This document shows, one piece after another, positions 43,850-52,463 of a stretch of DNA of 64,000 bases. The first letter of the stretch is position 1, and each line of letters starts with the position of its first letter. Under the pieces are notes generated by a model. That model did no database searches. It was not told the origin of the DNA and saw nothing but the letters and a program-made list of their open reading frames with translations. This DNA comes from Salinibacterium sp. ZJ70 (GTDB lineage: Bacteria > Actinomycetota > Actinomycetes > Actinomycetales > Microbacteriaceae), in the NCBI RefSeq assembly GCF_011751865.2, contig NZ_CP061770.1:1860001-1924000 (forward strand), given 5' to 3'. The position numbers and the translations under genes were made by a program.

Positions 43850-45277
43850 GTGACGGAACGCCCCACCACCGCCGATCTCGATCGACGCGACCTCACACTC
43901 GATCTCGCACGCGTGGTGTGCGTGCTCATGGTCGTCACCATCCACCTCCTCTTCGTCGGGGTCGGCCCCGACGTCGACGGCGGGCTGAGCGTCAGCCGGC
44001 CCCTCGAGGAGCTCCCCTGGTTCTGGACGGCCACCTGGGTGGGGCAGATCATGCCGCTGTTCTTCGTGGTGGGCGGATTCGCCACCGCCACGTCGCTGCG
44101 CAGCCTGCGGCGGCGCGAACCGGATCCCGATCGTGCGGATCGGATGTTCGTGCACACCCGGATGCAGCGCCTCATCCGTCCGGCGCTTCCGCTCTTCATC
44201 GTGCTGGCTGCGGCGCTCGGAGTCGCCACCGCGATCGGCGTCGATCCCGGCCTGCTCGAAGCCGTCGCGACGGGCATCGGCAGCCCTCTCTGGTTCCTCT
44301 GCGCCTACCTGCTGTGCCAGTTCACCGCCCCCACGCTCCTGCGGCTGCACGAACGCGCACCCCGCGCGACAGTGATCGCGCTCCTCGCGTGCGTGGTCGC
44401 CGTCGACATCGCGCGATTCCTCTGGGCGGATGCGCCGCGCGACCAGGCCGGCGTGGGCATCGGCGGGTACCTCAACCTGCTGTTCGTGTGGGCGCTCGTG
44501 CACCAGATCGGCTTCTGGTACGCGGACGGCTGGTTCGCCCGGCGCCGCGCCTGGCAGCTCATCGCCATCGCGGCCGTCGCGTGGGCGAGTCTCGTTCCGC
44601 TCACCGCATTCCTGCCGTACTCGCTCGACATGCTCTCGAACCTCAACCCGCCCACGATCCCGCTCGTCACGTTGGGAATCGGGCAGGCGGCACTGCTGCA
44701 GCTGCTGAAGCCGCCGCTCACCGCGCTCATGCGAACACGCGCCGCCCGAGGAGTGGTCTACGTCATCGGCTCCCGGCTCATGACGATCTACCTGTGGCAC
44801 CTGCCGCTCATCATCGTGCTCGCGGGCATCGGCCTGCTGCTTCCGGGGGCATCGCCCGTGCCGGGGAGCGCCGAGTGGTGGGTGACGCGGCCTCTCGTGC
44901 TCGTGGTCCTGCTCGCCGCCCTGATCGGGCTGTCGGTGCCGCTGCGGCGCTTCGAGCAGCCTGCTGCCGTCACCGAGCCCGCCTCACGACCCGTCCTCGC
45001 TCTCACAGCGATGCTCGCCGTCGTGCCCACGTACTTCATCACCGTGTTCGGGCTCGACCTGCCGTCGGCCGTCGCCGGAGCGATCGGGCTCGGACTCGGT
45101 GCGTTGCTGCTGGGAGCCGGTCAGAAGCCGAAGTCGCCGAAGTCGGATGCACCGAACTCCGAGCTGCCGAAGTCGGATCCGGCATCACCGCCATCGGCGG
45201 CCCCCGCCTCCGGCTCGGCTCCTGCGCTGTCGCCCCACGGCAGGAACGCGCTCATGAGCGCCGACCCCACGACGTAG
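43850..45277 (+). CDS. Acyltransferase family membrane protein
   Basis: A 475-residue membrane acyltransferase of the acyltransferase_3 type. It has about ten hydrophobic segments. The N-terminal DLARVVCVLMVVTIHLL carries the conserved His, followed by WVGQIMPLFFVVGGFA. Such proteins acetylate envelope glycans or lipids. GTG at 43850 lies 6 nt after TACAGT (43838-43843), a leaderless layout. The last 50 residues are a Pro/Ser/Lys-rich tail that overlaps the convergent gene by 157 bp, an unusual overlap that may reflect loss of an earlier stop. Confidence 0.88.
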   Translation: MTERPTTADLDRRDLTLDLARVVCVLMVVTIHLLFVGVGPDVDGGLSVSRPLEELPWFWTATWVGQIMPLFFVVGGFATATSLRSLRRREPDPDRADRMFVHTRMQRLIRPALPLFIVLAAALGVATAIGVDPGLLEAVATGIGSPLWFLCAYLLCQFTAPTLLRLHERAPRATVIALLACVVAVDIARFLWADAPRDQAGVGIGGYLNLLFVWALVHQIGFWYADGWFARRRAWQLIAIAAVAWASLVPLTAFLPYSLDMLSNLNPPTIPLVTLGIGQAALLQLLKPPLTALMRTRAARGVVYVIGSRLMTIYLWHLPLIIVLAGIGLLLPGASPVPGSAEWWVTRPLVLVVLLAALIGLSVPLRRFEQPAAVTEPASRPVLALTAMLAVVPTYFITVFGLDLPSAVAGAIGLGLGALLLGAGQKPKSPKSDAPNSELPKSDPASPPSAAPASGSAPALSPHGRNALMSADPTT

Positions 45278-45684
45278 CCGGCGACCGTCCCGAGCATCGA
45301 CCCGGCGAACATCGTGCCGAGGGTCGGACCGGGCTGCTGGGCCTGGTTGTTGGCATTCGAGAGGATCCGCTCGACGGATCCGGGATTGCGCACCTCGGCA
45401 CGCGTCGCCGCGCGGGCGAGCGTCTCGGGCTCACTCGACAGCGGACGCTCGCCGGTGACCGCGCCCTTGCTGAGCTCCTCGTAGATGAGTGCGCGCTGGT
45501 TGTCGGTGAGACGCGCGAACGCCTCGGAGTGAACCTGCTCGATCGTCTCGGGAGGCGCGGTGTTCAGCAGGTAGCGGTAGCGCTCCAGTGCGCGCTCGTC
45601 CTCGCTCTTGGCAGTTCGGTTCGTGAACCCTGCCGCGCGTGCTTTCGGCTGCTCGGATCCGAACAGTCGATCGAGAAAACCCAT
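45121..45684 (-). CDS. Hypothetical protein with glycine-zipper and SDFG-repeat tail
   Basis: Unrecognised 187-residue protein. The middle (AKSEDERALERYRYLLNTAPPETIEQVHSEAFARLTDNQRALIYEEL) looks helical. A glycine-zipper hydrophobic segment (TMFAGSMLGTVAGYVVGSALMSAF) follows. The C-terminal 30 residues repeat an acidic-Phe-Gly pattern (SDFGSSEFGASDFGDFGF). ATG at 45684 has GGAGG. Convergent with the acyltransferase gene and overlapping it by 157 bp. The membrane location is inferred from the zipper. Confidence 0.75.
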   Translation of the reverse strand: MGFLDRLFGSEQPKARAAGFTNRTAKSEDERALERYRYLLNTAPPETIEQVHSEAFARLTDNQRALIYEELSKGAVTGERPLSSEPETLARAATRAEVRNPGSVERILSNANNQAQQPGPTLGTMFAGSMLGTVAGYVVGSALMSAFLPWGDSAGAEPEAGAADGGDAGSDFGSSEFGASDFGDFGF

Positions 45685-45745
45685 GCTGTGTGCCTCCAGG
45701 TGCCACGGTAGGGCCGCGGGCTGAACGCGTGCTGAAACCCGCCTG

Positions 45746-47266
45746 TCAGGCCGGCCCGAGATCCACCGCAGGCTCGAGGAATCCGTCGATGACGAGCTCG
45801 CGCACCTCGGCGAGCAGTGCGTCGCGCATCGCGTCGGCGTCGGTCTCGAGCAGCTGCGCAACCGCGTCGAGGATGACGCCGAGGGCGAGCTCGCCATCGC
45901 ACGCGCCGACCACGGCCGCGAGTGCGGCGTCCGCGCGCAGGTCGCGGCGCAGCCCACGGCCCTGCCGCAGCAGGATCACCGAGGGATCGGCGTGGCCCGG
46001 CCAGTAGCTGCGCTCCTCGGTGACATCCGCCGCCACCCGGAAATGCATCGCCGCGAGGGCGTCGCCGTCGAGACCCACGATCGCATCGCGGGCGTGCAGC
46101 ACACGGGAGAGGTGCGCCCCGATGCCGACGGCGTCATCGAGCTGTGCATCCGCGCGCTCGGTGCGACGGAACGGCGGCGTATCGAGGGCGCGGCGCAGCA
46201 CGACGTACCCGAAGCCGACCTCCGTCACCCCTCGGTGGGCGAAGTCATCCATCCACGCCGCCACCAGGCGCTCGAACTCGGGCGCCCCCGGACGCGTGCC
46301 GCCGTCGCGGATCCAGGTCTCGGCATAGCGAGCGGGGTCGAGGCGATCCCGCTCCAGCACCCACACATCGAGGCCCGAGTCCGTCGCCCAGTCGGCGGCA
46401 CGCGTGAGGCCGTCGGCGTCGGCGCGGTACTCCCAGTTGCCGAGCAGCTGGGCCGTGCCTCCCGGGTTGAGGTGCGCCGCGGCGTCCGCGACGACCTCCG
46501 CGACCAGGGAGTCGCCTTCGCGGCCGCCATCGCGGTACTCATACTCCGGCACGTCCGGGGTGCGCGGCGTGATGACGAACGGCGGATTCGAGACGATGCG
46601 GTCGAAGGTCTCGCCGGCGACCGGTTCGTAGAGGCTGCCGAGACGGAACTCGATCCCGTCGACTCCGTTCACGGCGGCGTTGAAGCGCGCGTAGCGAAGG
46701 GCGCGCTCCGAGATGTCGGTCGCGACGACGCGGCGCGCGAAGCGGCGGGCGTGCAGCGCCTGGATGCCGCAGCCGGTGCCGAGATCGAGCACCGACTCGA
46801 CATCATCCGGGAACTGCAGGCGCGCGAGCGTCATCGACGCGCCGCCCACCCCGAGCACATGATCGGTGGGTAGCGCACCACCCCGCGCCAGCTCGCCGAG
46901 GTCGGATGCGAGCCACCACTCCCCCGCCCCGTGCAGATCGGCGAAGCCGTACGGCCGCAGGTCGACGAGCGGCGCGACCGTCTCACCCTCGACACGGATG
47001 AGCTCGAGCTCCTCGGCCCCCGCGAGGCCGAGCGTCGTCAGCACGCGAGCGAGCTCCTCCGCCCCCACCTTCTCGCCCAGCACGAAGAGACGACCGAGCA
47101 CCGCAGCAGGGTAGGCGGACGCAGCGAGCGCCCGCGAGGCGGGCACCCGGTTGCCGCGGCGAAGCGCCTCCTCAGCGGGTGCACCCCAGAGGGCGTCGAG
47201 GTGATCGACGGTGAATCGCGCCGCCGTCAGGTCGGTGCGAAGGGAGGCGATGAGCTGGGTGTCCAC
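45746..47266 (-). CDS. Class I SAM-dependent methyltransferase (HemK-like N-domain)
   Basis: A 506-residue protein with a Rossmann methyltransferase centre. The SAM motif is VLDLGTGCGIQALHA, then VATDISERALRYARFNA, and the NPPF-type motif is RIVSNPPFVITP, typical of methyltransferases acting on Gln or on nucleotide amines. About 145 residues precede it and 200 follow. The latter contain a winged-helix-like region and an acidic end. The target is unknown. GTG at 47266 after GGTGAG is preferred; an ATG 48 nt upstream is the alternative. Confidence 0.88.
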   Translation of the reverse strand: MDTQLIASLRTDLTAARFTVDHLDALWGAPAEEALRRGNRVPASRALAASAYPAAVLGRLFVLGEKVGAEELARVLTTLGLAGAEELELIRVEGETVAPLVDLRPYGFADLHGAGEWWLASDLGELARGGALPTDHVLGVGGASMTLARLQFPDDVESVLDLGTGCGIQALHARRFARRVVATDISERALRYARFNAAVNGVDGIEFRLGSLYEPVAGETFDRIVSNPPFVITPRTPDVPEYEYRDGGREGDSLVAEVVADAAAHLNPGGTAQLLGNWEYRADADGLTRAADWATDSGLDVWVLERDRLDPARYAETWIRDGGTRPGAPEFERLVAAWMDDFAHRGVTEVGFGYVVLRRALDTPPFRRTERADAQLDDAVGIGAHLSRVLHARDAIVGLDGDALAAMHFRVAADVTEERSYWPGHADPSVILLRQGRGLRRDLRADAALAAVVGACDGELALGVILDAVAQLLETDADAMRDALLAEVRELVIDGFLEPAVDLGPA

Positions 47267-47337
47267 CTCACCATTCAACCTGACAGCATCCTCCAGAGCG
47301 CGCGGCGAGAGCACCGCTCGGGCTAGCCTGGCCGACG

Positions 47338-47832
47338 ATGAACCCTCTCGACGCGTCCGACATCCGAGCCTCGTTCGTCAATGCCGAAGGCCTCGACGTC
47401 GAGAGCATTCCCCTGCCCGGCCTGCACGAGACGCTGTGGGAGGAGCGAGAGTTCCTGGGATGGCGCGACCCCTCGACGGCGCACCGCGGCTACCTCGTGT
47501 ATTGGCGAGGCAACACCCCGACGGGCATCGTGCTGAGCGCGGCAGCATCGCGTCTGCCTGCGGGCGCGGCGATGTGCTCGTTCTGTCACACATCGCAGCC
47601 CGCTGGTCAGGTGCGGCTGTTCTCGGCGCTGCGCGCGGGAAATGCCGGACGCCGAGGCGACTCGGTGGGCACGTACGTCTGCTCGGACCTCGGATGCCCC
47701 ACGCTCATCCGCGTGGCCCCGCACGGAAGCCCGTGGGATCCGAACCCGGATGCCGTCGTCGCGAAGCGCGGAGCAGCACTGCTGTCGCGCGTCGACGGGT
47801 TCACGTCGCGCGTGCTCGCACCCCTCGACTGA
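47338..47832 (+). CDS. FBP domain (elongation factor G-binding, FusB-like) protein
   Basis: A 164-residue protein with a helical N-terminus and a C-terminal treble-clef zinc finger (CSFCHTSQ and CSDLGCPTLIR). These four Cys and the GTYVCSDLGC pattern are those of FBP/FusB-like proteins, which bind EF-G and can release it from fusidic-acid-stalled ribosomes. ATG at 47338 lies 8 nt after TAGCCT (47324-47329). It is divergent from the methyltransferase gene, which starts about 70 bp away. Confidence 0.88.
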   Translation: MNPLDASDIRASFVNAEGLDVESIPLPGLHETLWEEREFLGWRDPSTAHRGYLVYWRGNTPTGIVLSAAASRLPAGAAMCSFCHTSQPAGQVRLFSALRAGNAGRRGDSVGTYVCSDLGCPTLIRVAPHGSPWDPNPDAVVAKRGAALLSRVDGFTSRVLAPLD

Positions 47833-47855
47833 GGAGCGCGTTCAGACGGAGAAGG

Positions 47856-48029
47856 TCAGTCGAACTTCTCGAGCAGGTGGAACGGGATCGCGAACGCGGC
47901 AGACGCGGCGAGGACGCCGGCAGTGAAGACGGCGATGGCCACCCAGCCCTCGAACACGTCGGCGTAGGCGAACGCGGCCATTCCCGCGAGGAAGACCACG
48001 GAGGAGAGCAGGAAGATGACGACCTTCAT
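47856..48029 (-). CDS. Small two-helix membrane protein (57 aa)
   Basis: A 57-residue protein with two hydrophobic helices: VVIFLLSSVVFLAGMAAFAY, then VAIAVFTAGVLAASAAFAI, and a short charged end (HLLEKFD). ATG at 48029. It is convergent with the FBP gene and divergent from the NYN gene. Function unknown. The even codon use and clean start and stop support it as real. Confidence 0.7.
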   Translation of the reverse strand: MKVVIFLLSSVVFLAGMAAFAYADVFEGWVAIAVFTAGVLAASAAFAIPFHLLEKFD

Positions 48030-48110
48030 GTCGCTCAGCCTACCGTGCGAGTCGGCCTCCGGAACTCATGTCCGCGCCAGGTAGGCTCGCATCGGAACCA
48101 AGGAGTGGTC

Positions 48111-49082
48111 ATGGCAGAGCAGACCGATACCGATCGCGTCGCGGTCTACATCGATTTCGACAACATCGTGATCTCGCGATACGACCAGATCCACGGCAGC
48201 GGGGCCTGGCGCAAGGACAACGCGCGGGATGCGCGACCGGCCGTCAAGGAGAAGCTCGTGAGCGCCGGGATCGACGTCGGCGCGATCCTCGAGTACGCGT
48301 CGTCGTTCGGAACGGTCGCCATCACGCGCGCCTATGCCGACTGGTCGGTGCCCGCGAACTCCGACTACAAGTCGCAGCTCGTCGACCGCGCGATCGACCT
48401 CACGCAGCTCTTCCCTGCATCGGGCACCAAGAACGGAGCCGACATCCGTCTGTCGGTGGACGTGCTGGAGGACCTCTTCCGCCTTCCCGACATCACGCAC
48501 GTCGTGATCGTCGCCGGCGACTCCGACTACATCGCCCTCGCCCAGCGCTGCAAGCGCCTCGGCCGTGTGGTCGTGGGCATCGGCGTGGCGGGCGGCACTG
48601 CGAAGGCGCTCATCTCGGCGTGCGACGAGTTCGAGACCTACGATGACCTGCCGGGTGTCGAGGCGGCACCGCCGCGTCCCATCACCCCGCGGCACGCAGC
48701 GACCGAGACCCTCGCACCTGCGGAGTCCGCACCCAAGGCGAGCTCGTCGCGGGCGACCGCGGCCTCGGCTTCGAGCCCGAAGTCGTCAGGTCCTGCCGAC
48801 ATCTTCCTCGCGCCTGTCGTCGATGGGCAGGTGAGCGATCACGAGGCGACGCGCCTGCTCGTGCGCGCGCTCGAGTTCGGGCACGGCAAGAACGAGGACG
48901 CCGAGTGGCTCAACGCCTCGGCGGTGAAGTCGCAGATCAAGCGCCTCAACCCCTCCTTCAGCGAGAAGGCGCTCGGCTTCTCGAGCTTCACCGACTTCGT
49001 GCGCTCGCGCGACAGCGTCGCCGAGGTGAAGGCCGACGGCCAGCAGCGCGCCATCCGCCTCCGCAACCGCGAAGCGAAGTAG
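48111..49082 (+). CDS. NYN domain / OST-HTH (LOTUS) RNA-associated protein
   Basis: A 323-residue protein. Residues 1-175 are a NYN/PIN-like nuclease fold with the acidic residues in place: AVYIDFDNI, TKNGADIRLSVDVLED and VIVAGDSDYIALAQRCKRLG. A Ser/Ala/Pro-rich linker (185-240) joins it to a C-terminal OST-HTH/LOTUS domain (about 245-320), an RNA-binding module. The combination suggests RNA cleavage or turnover. ATG at 48111 follows AAGGAG. In bacteria the partner and RNA target are unknown. Confidence 0.92.
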   Translation: MAEQTDTDRVAVYIDFDNIVISRYDQIHGSGAWRKDNARDARPAVKEKLVSAGIDVGAILEYASSFGTVAITRAYADWSVPANSDYKSQLVDRAIDLTQLFPASGTKNGADIRLSVDVLEDLFRLPDITHVVIVAGDSDYIALAQRCKRLGRVVVGIGVAGGTAKALISACDEFETYDDLPGVEAAPPRPITPRHAATETLAPAESAPKASSSRATAASASSPKSSGPADIFLAPVVDGQVSDHEATRLLVRALEFGHGKNEDAEWLNASAVKSQIKRLNPSFSEKALGFSSFTDFVRSRDSVAEVKADGQQRAIRLRNREAK

Positions 49083-49147
49083 CTGGAGCCGCACGTCATA
49101 TTCCGAGTTCCGGGAATGATCCGGGTGCCAGATCGTTCTCGTCACAC

Positions 49148-49807
49148 ATGACGACTTTCGGAATCATCGGCGCGGGCAACATCGGATCACGGTTGGCGAA
49201 GGCGCTCACGGGTGCCGGGCACGATGTGGTGATCGCGAACTCCCGCGGCCCCGAGACGCTCGCCGCCCTCGTGGCGGAGCTCGGTCCGCGGGCACGAGCG
49301 GCGACCGTGCAGGAAGCAGCAGAATCCGCAGAGATCGCGGTGGTCACGATCCCGCTCGGCGCGATCGACACCCTGCCCGTCGCGCCGTTCGCGGGCAAGG
49401 TCGTACTCGACACGAACAACTACTACTGGGAACGCGACGGCCACATCCCCGAGCTCGACCGCGGCGAGGCGACCACCTCGGGGTTGCTGCAGGCGAAGCT
49501 GACGGGCGCGCTCGTCGCCAAGGCGTTCAACAACATCCTCGCTCCCGAGATCCTGACGACAGGCTCCCCCGCTGGCACGCCCGGCCGCCGCGCGCTCGGC
49601 ACGGCGAGCGACTCGGCGGAGGCGATCGAGGCGGTCACGCGGATCTACGACGAGCTCGGCTTCGACACGGTCGTGGTCGGCCCGCTCAGCGAGTCGTGGC
49701 GGCTCGAGCGGGACCGCCCCGGATATGGCCAGCGGCAGACGGCTGACGAGATGCGCGCCAACCTCGCTCGCGCACAGCGCGTGCGCGCGGAGGACACGGA
49801 GAGCTGA
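49148..49807 (+). CDS. NADPH-dependent F420 reductase-like (FNO family) oxidoreductase
   Basis: A 219-residue Rossmann enzyme. FGIIGAGNIGSRLAKALTGAGH is the NADP motif with the following ANSRGPETL. DTNNYYWERDG and AFNNILAPEILT are the segments seen in NADP:F420 oxidoreductase and Fno-like proteins. ATG at 49148 has no obvious Shine-Dalgarno. The true cofactor partner is unproven. The region between it and the next gene (49808-49910) holds a TTAGCGT box. Confidence 0.85.
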   Translation: MTTFGIIGAGNIGSRLAKALTGAGHDVVIANSRGPETLAALVAELGPRARAATVQEAAESAEIAVVTIPLGAIDTLPVAPFAGKVVLDTNNYYWERDGHIPELDRGEATTSGLLQAKLTGALVAKAFNNILAPEILTTGSPAGTPGRRALGTASDSAEAIEAVTRIYDELGFDTVVVGPLSESWRLERDRPGYGQRQTADEMRANLARAQRVRAEDTES

Positions 49808-49910
49808 CCTGAGCCGTGCATCTGCGCGCCCTGGGCATCCCCTCAGAGTTCGATCCGCGCCCGCGGAACGCGACTTAGCGTGGGGAGCACCCAACGGAAG
49901 GAGCACGACG

Positions 49911-50459
49911 ATGACGCACCTCACCGGAAAGACGGTGGCTTTCCTCCTGACCGATGGCTTCGAGGACTCGGAGCTGACGCATCCGTGGGAGGCAGTCACC
50001 GAGCATGGTGCGACAGCCGTTCTCGTCTCGCCCGAGTCGGGTGAGATCACCGGCAAGAACGGCCACACCCAGAACGTGGATCGCCAGGTGTCGGATGTCG
50101 TGTCGAGTTCGTTCGACGCCCTGGTTCTGCCGGGTGGCGTCGTCAACGCCGACCACCTTCGCATGGACGACGACGCTGTCGCCTTCGCCCGCGGATTCTT
50201 CGAGGAGCACAAGCCCGTGGGCGTCATCTGCCACGGGGCGTGGATCCTCGCCGACGCGGATGTGCTCGACGGCCGCACCATCACCAGCTACCCCAGCCTC
50301 AAGACCGACCTGCGCAACGCCGGTGCGGAGTGGGTGGATGAGGAGGTCGTCGTCGACGCTGGCCTCGTCTCGAGCCGCACCCCCGATGACCTGCCCGCGT
50401 TCAGCGCGAAGGTGGTCGAGGAGATCGCCGAGGGGAAGCACGCCGAGCAGACGGCGTGA
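49911..50459 (+). CDS. DJ-1/PfpI family (type 1 glutamine amidotransferase-like) protein
   Basis: A 182-residue alpha/beta protein. The nucleophile elbow is GVICHGAWIL. FLLTDGFEDSELTHPWEA provides the conserved Glu near the N-terminus, and VLPGGVVNADHLR is also present. The family includes stress-response deglycase and protease-like members. The exact activity is unclear. ATG at 49911 follows GGAAGGAG. A strong hairpin lies right after the stop. Confidence 0.9.
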   Translation: MTHLTGKTVAFLLTDGFEDSELTHPWEAVTEHGATAVLVSPESGEITGKNGHTQNVDRQVSDVVSSSFDALVLPGGVVNADHLRMDDDAVAFARGFFEEHKPVGVICHGAWILADADVLDGRTITSYPSLKTDLRNAGAEWVDEEVVVDAGLVSSRTPDDLPAFSAKVVEEIAEGKHAEQTA

Positions 50460-50467
50460 CACGAGCG

Positions 50468-50508
50468 GGCGCGGCACGGGTCATGGCTTGGCGGCGCCGT
50501 GCCGCGCC
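50468..50508 (+). terminator. Hairpin terminator after the PfpI gene
   Basis: A 12-bp perfect stem GGCGCGGCACGG/CCGTGCCGCGCC with a 17-nt loop starts 8 nt after the stop. The 78 bases beyond it, up to the next gene end, hold nothing I can support. Confidence 0.6.
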
Positions 50509-50586
50509 GTCCTGTCGTCGACGAGGTCGCGGATGACGCTCTTCGGATCCGTGTCGGGGTCGCGCACCTTCACGCAGGGGCGGCGT

Positions 50587-51204
50587 TCATGCGCGCACCA
50601 CGGGCTGCCGCAGGATGGTGCGCAGCTTCTCGGGGGCGGTGCGGCGCGGGTCGCTCAGGTAGATCTCGTGGTGGTGGCCCGTCATCCTGAGCCCCTCCCC
50701 CGGGATGAACTCGTCGTGCAGCCGGGCGAGCAGCGGGGCTTCGTCGTCGAAGGTCCCGATGTGCAGCGTCTGCACGCACAGGCCCTCGTCGAGGGTCTCG
50801 ACCCGCACATCCGCAAGGCGCGCAGGCGGCTGCTTCTTGGACCGCACCGCGTCGCGGGCCGCCTCGATGGCCGCATCGTCGATCCACTCCGGCACGAACA
50901 GCAGCAAGGTCCAGCTCCAGGCGGACTTGTCGCGCCCCGAGGTGAACGCCGCCATGTCGTCCGCCCACCACAGTCCCTCGAGCGGCGGCACGACGAAGTC
51001 ACGCCCGGCGCGCTTGCTCGCGAACTTGAGTGCGTACGCGAGCGGATAGAGCGCTTCGATCGCGGTGCCGAACGGCTCGGTGTTCGGGTCGCCCGCGCCG
51101 TCGATCGCGAGGTAGCGGGCGGGTGCGACGGTGAGCATCCGGAACTCGCCCGCCTTCGCGCGGTAGCGGTCGAGCTTCTTGAGGTCGGCGGCGTCGCTCG
51201 GCAC
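50587..51204 (-). CDS. GyrI-like small-molecule-binding domain protein
   Basis: A 205-residue protein of the GyrI-like (SHV-type ligand-binding) group. The repeated beta-alpha-beta-beta pattern shows in APARYLAIDGAGDPNTEPFGTAIEALYPLAYALKFA and WTLLLFVPEW plus VRVETLDEGLCVQTLHIGTFDDE. It ends MTGHHHEIYLSDPRRTAPEKLRTILRQPV, typical of the group. GTG at 51204 starts 2 nt after the upstream DUF1801 stop, so the two are an operon. Ligand unknown. Confidence 0.88.
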   Translation of the reverse strand: MPSDAADLKKLDRYRAKAGEFRMLTVAPARYLAIDGAGDPNTEPFGTAIEALYPLAYALKFASKRAGRDFVVPPLEGLWWADDMAAFTSGRDKSAWSWTLLLFVPEWIDDAAIEAARDAVRSKKQPPARLADVRVETLDEGLCVQTLHIGTFDDEAPLLARLHDEFIPGEGLRMTGHHHEIYLSDPRRTAPEKLRTILRQPVVRA

Positions 51205-51206
51205 GG

Positions 51207-51569
51207 CTAGCTGTCCTCCTCGCGCTGGGCCAGGATCGCGCGGCAGATGCGCGAGATGAGTTCCGTCGGCAGCGGCTCGGAGTGCGGGAAGATGACCGAA
51301 TCCTTGCCGGAGCGGCGCGGCGCCACCTCCGCCTCGTACGGCTCGGCCAGGTGCGGCACCGGATAGAGGCCGATGTGCTTCTTCCACGCTGCGAAGTGCA
51401 CCGCGTAGCGACCGCCGAGCATGACCGCAGCGATGCCGTAGCGCATCCGCTGCTCACCGCCCGGAACTTCGGCGAGGATCGCGTCACGCACCTCACGCAG
51501 ACGGGTCGCGATGTCGTCGGGGAAGCTGGCGATGTAGGCGTCGACGGTCACGGGTCCGGGTGTGGGCAT
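51207..51569 (-). CDS. DUF1801 (YdhG-like) protein
   Basis: A 120-residue DUF1801 protein: TVDAYIASFPDDIATRLREVRDAILAEVPGGEQRMRYGIAAVML, AAWKKHIGLYPVPHLAEPYEAE and SEPLPTELISRICRAIL. YdhG-type members are proposed iron chaperones, but this is unproven. ATG at 51569. The GyrI-like gene begins 2 nt after its stop. A second DUF1801 gene lies at 18366-18821. Confidence 0.88.
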   Translation of the reverse strand: MPTPGPVTVDAYIASFPDDIATRLREVRDAILAEVPGGEQRMRYGIAAVMLGGRYAVHFAAWKKHIGLYPVPHLAEPYEAEVAPRRSGKDSVIFPHSEPLPTELISRICRAILAQREEDS

Positions 51570-51734
51570 GCCCCCATGTTGGTCGTCGTGCCTCCTGCAC
51601 GGAACCCCTTGACCCGTCCCGTGACGGCGCCCAAGCGGCAGGCAGCGTGTCGGGAATCACTCACCCCTGGCGCAGAGCCCTGCCCGGATCTAGCATCGGC
51701 ACACGACCATCCGCGTGCGGAAAGAGGTTCGATC

Positions 51735-52295
51735 ATGAGCGCCCCACTGCAGTACATGGCCCTCGCCTCCGTCGACGGTTACATCGCCGACCGGGACGGC
51801 AACTGGGACTGGGCTGTGCCGGACGCCGAGGTGCACGCCTTCATCAACGAGCTGTGCCGCCCCTCCGAGGTGTCGCTGCTCGGACGCCGGATGTGGGAGG
51901 TCGACTCGTGGTGGGCGACCGTCGACATGGCGACGCTGCCGCCCGTGGAGCTCGCGTGGGCGAAGCGCTGGCACGAGGTGCAGAAGGTGGTGTATTCCCG
52001 AACCCTCCACTCCGTCACGGTGCCGGGGGTCATCCTGCGGCACGACTTCGATCCGGTGGAGGTGGGCCGGTGGAAGACCGAATCGGAGGCGCCCCTGCAG
52101 ATCGGCGGTGCGACGCTCGCGTCGGTCGCGGCGCGCGCGCAACTGCTCGATGAGCTGCACATCTTCCGGGCGCCGGTGGTGGTGGGCGGCGGAACCCCGT
52201 TCCTGGAAGAGGATGTGCGTCTGGGGCTCGAGTTGCGGGCCGTGCGCGAGTTCGCGAGCGGCTTCACCTACGCGTACTACCGCGTGGTGCCCTGA
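51735..52295 (+). CDS. Dihydrofolate reductase / RibD C-terminal family protein
   Basis: A 186-residue protein of the RibD-C/DHFR-like fold. MALASVDGYIADRDGNWDW is the N-terminal strand and loop, SLLGRRMWEVDSWWAT follows, and QIGGATLASVAARAQLLDELHIFRAPVVVGGGTPFLEE is the NADP-binding end. The substrate is unknown. ATG at 51735 follows AAAGAGG; a TAGCAT box is about 40 nt upstream. Confidence 0.9.
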   Translation: MSAPLQYMALASVDGYIADRDGNWDWAVPDAEVHAFINELCRPSEVSLLGRRMWEVDSWWATVDMATLPPVELAWAKRWHEVQKVVYSRTLHSVTVPGVILRHDFDPVEVGRWKTESEAPLQIGGATLASVAARAQLLDELHIFRAPVVVGGGTPFLEEDVRLGLELRAVREFASGFTYAYYRVVP

Positions 52296-52329
52296 GTCGG
52301 TCGGCGCGCCAGCGGCACCGGACATGCAC

Positions 52330-52385
52330 GAATCGGGCCATATCGCCGGTTCAGGCCCCGTGAAACGACACAGAGGCACGAACGC
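52330..52385. repeat. REP-like hairpin element, degenerate copy
   Basis: A 56-nt intergenic element, aligning without gaps to 52690-52745 with 39 of 56 positions identical by eye. Shared blocks include GAATCG, TTCAGGC, TGAAACGAC and GAGGCACGA. Its arms pair poorly, so it looks like the decayed copy. Confidence 0.6.
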
Positions 52386-52463
52386 CCGGGGCTCACCCCG
52401 CATACTCAGGTGCCCTCACCACCACTGCGTGACACACGGGCGCGGCTCCGCCAGGATGACGCC

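Noticed and set aside
50481..50573. 30-residue minus-strand frame (VKVRDPDTDPKSVIRDLVDD...) after the GyrI-like gene
   Set aside because: The composition looks protein-like, but it lacks a ribosome-binding site and overlaps a strong terminator hairpin. At most a gene remnant.
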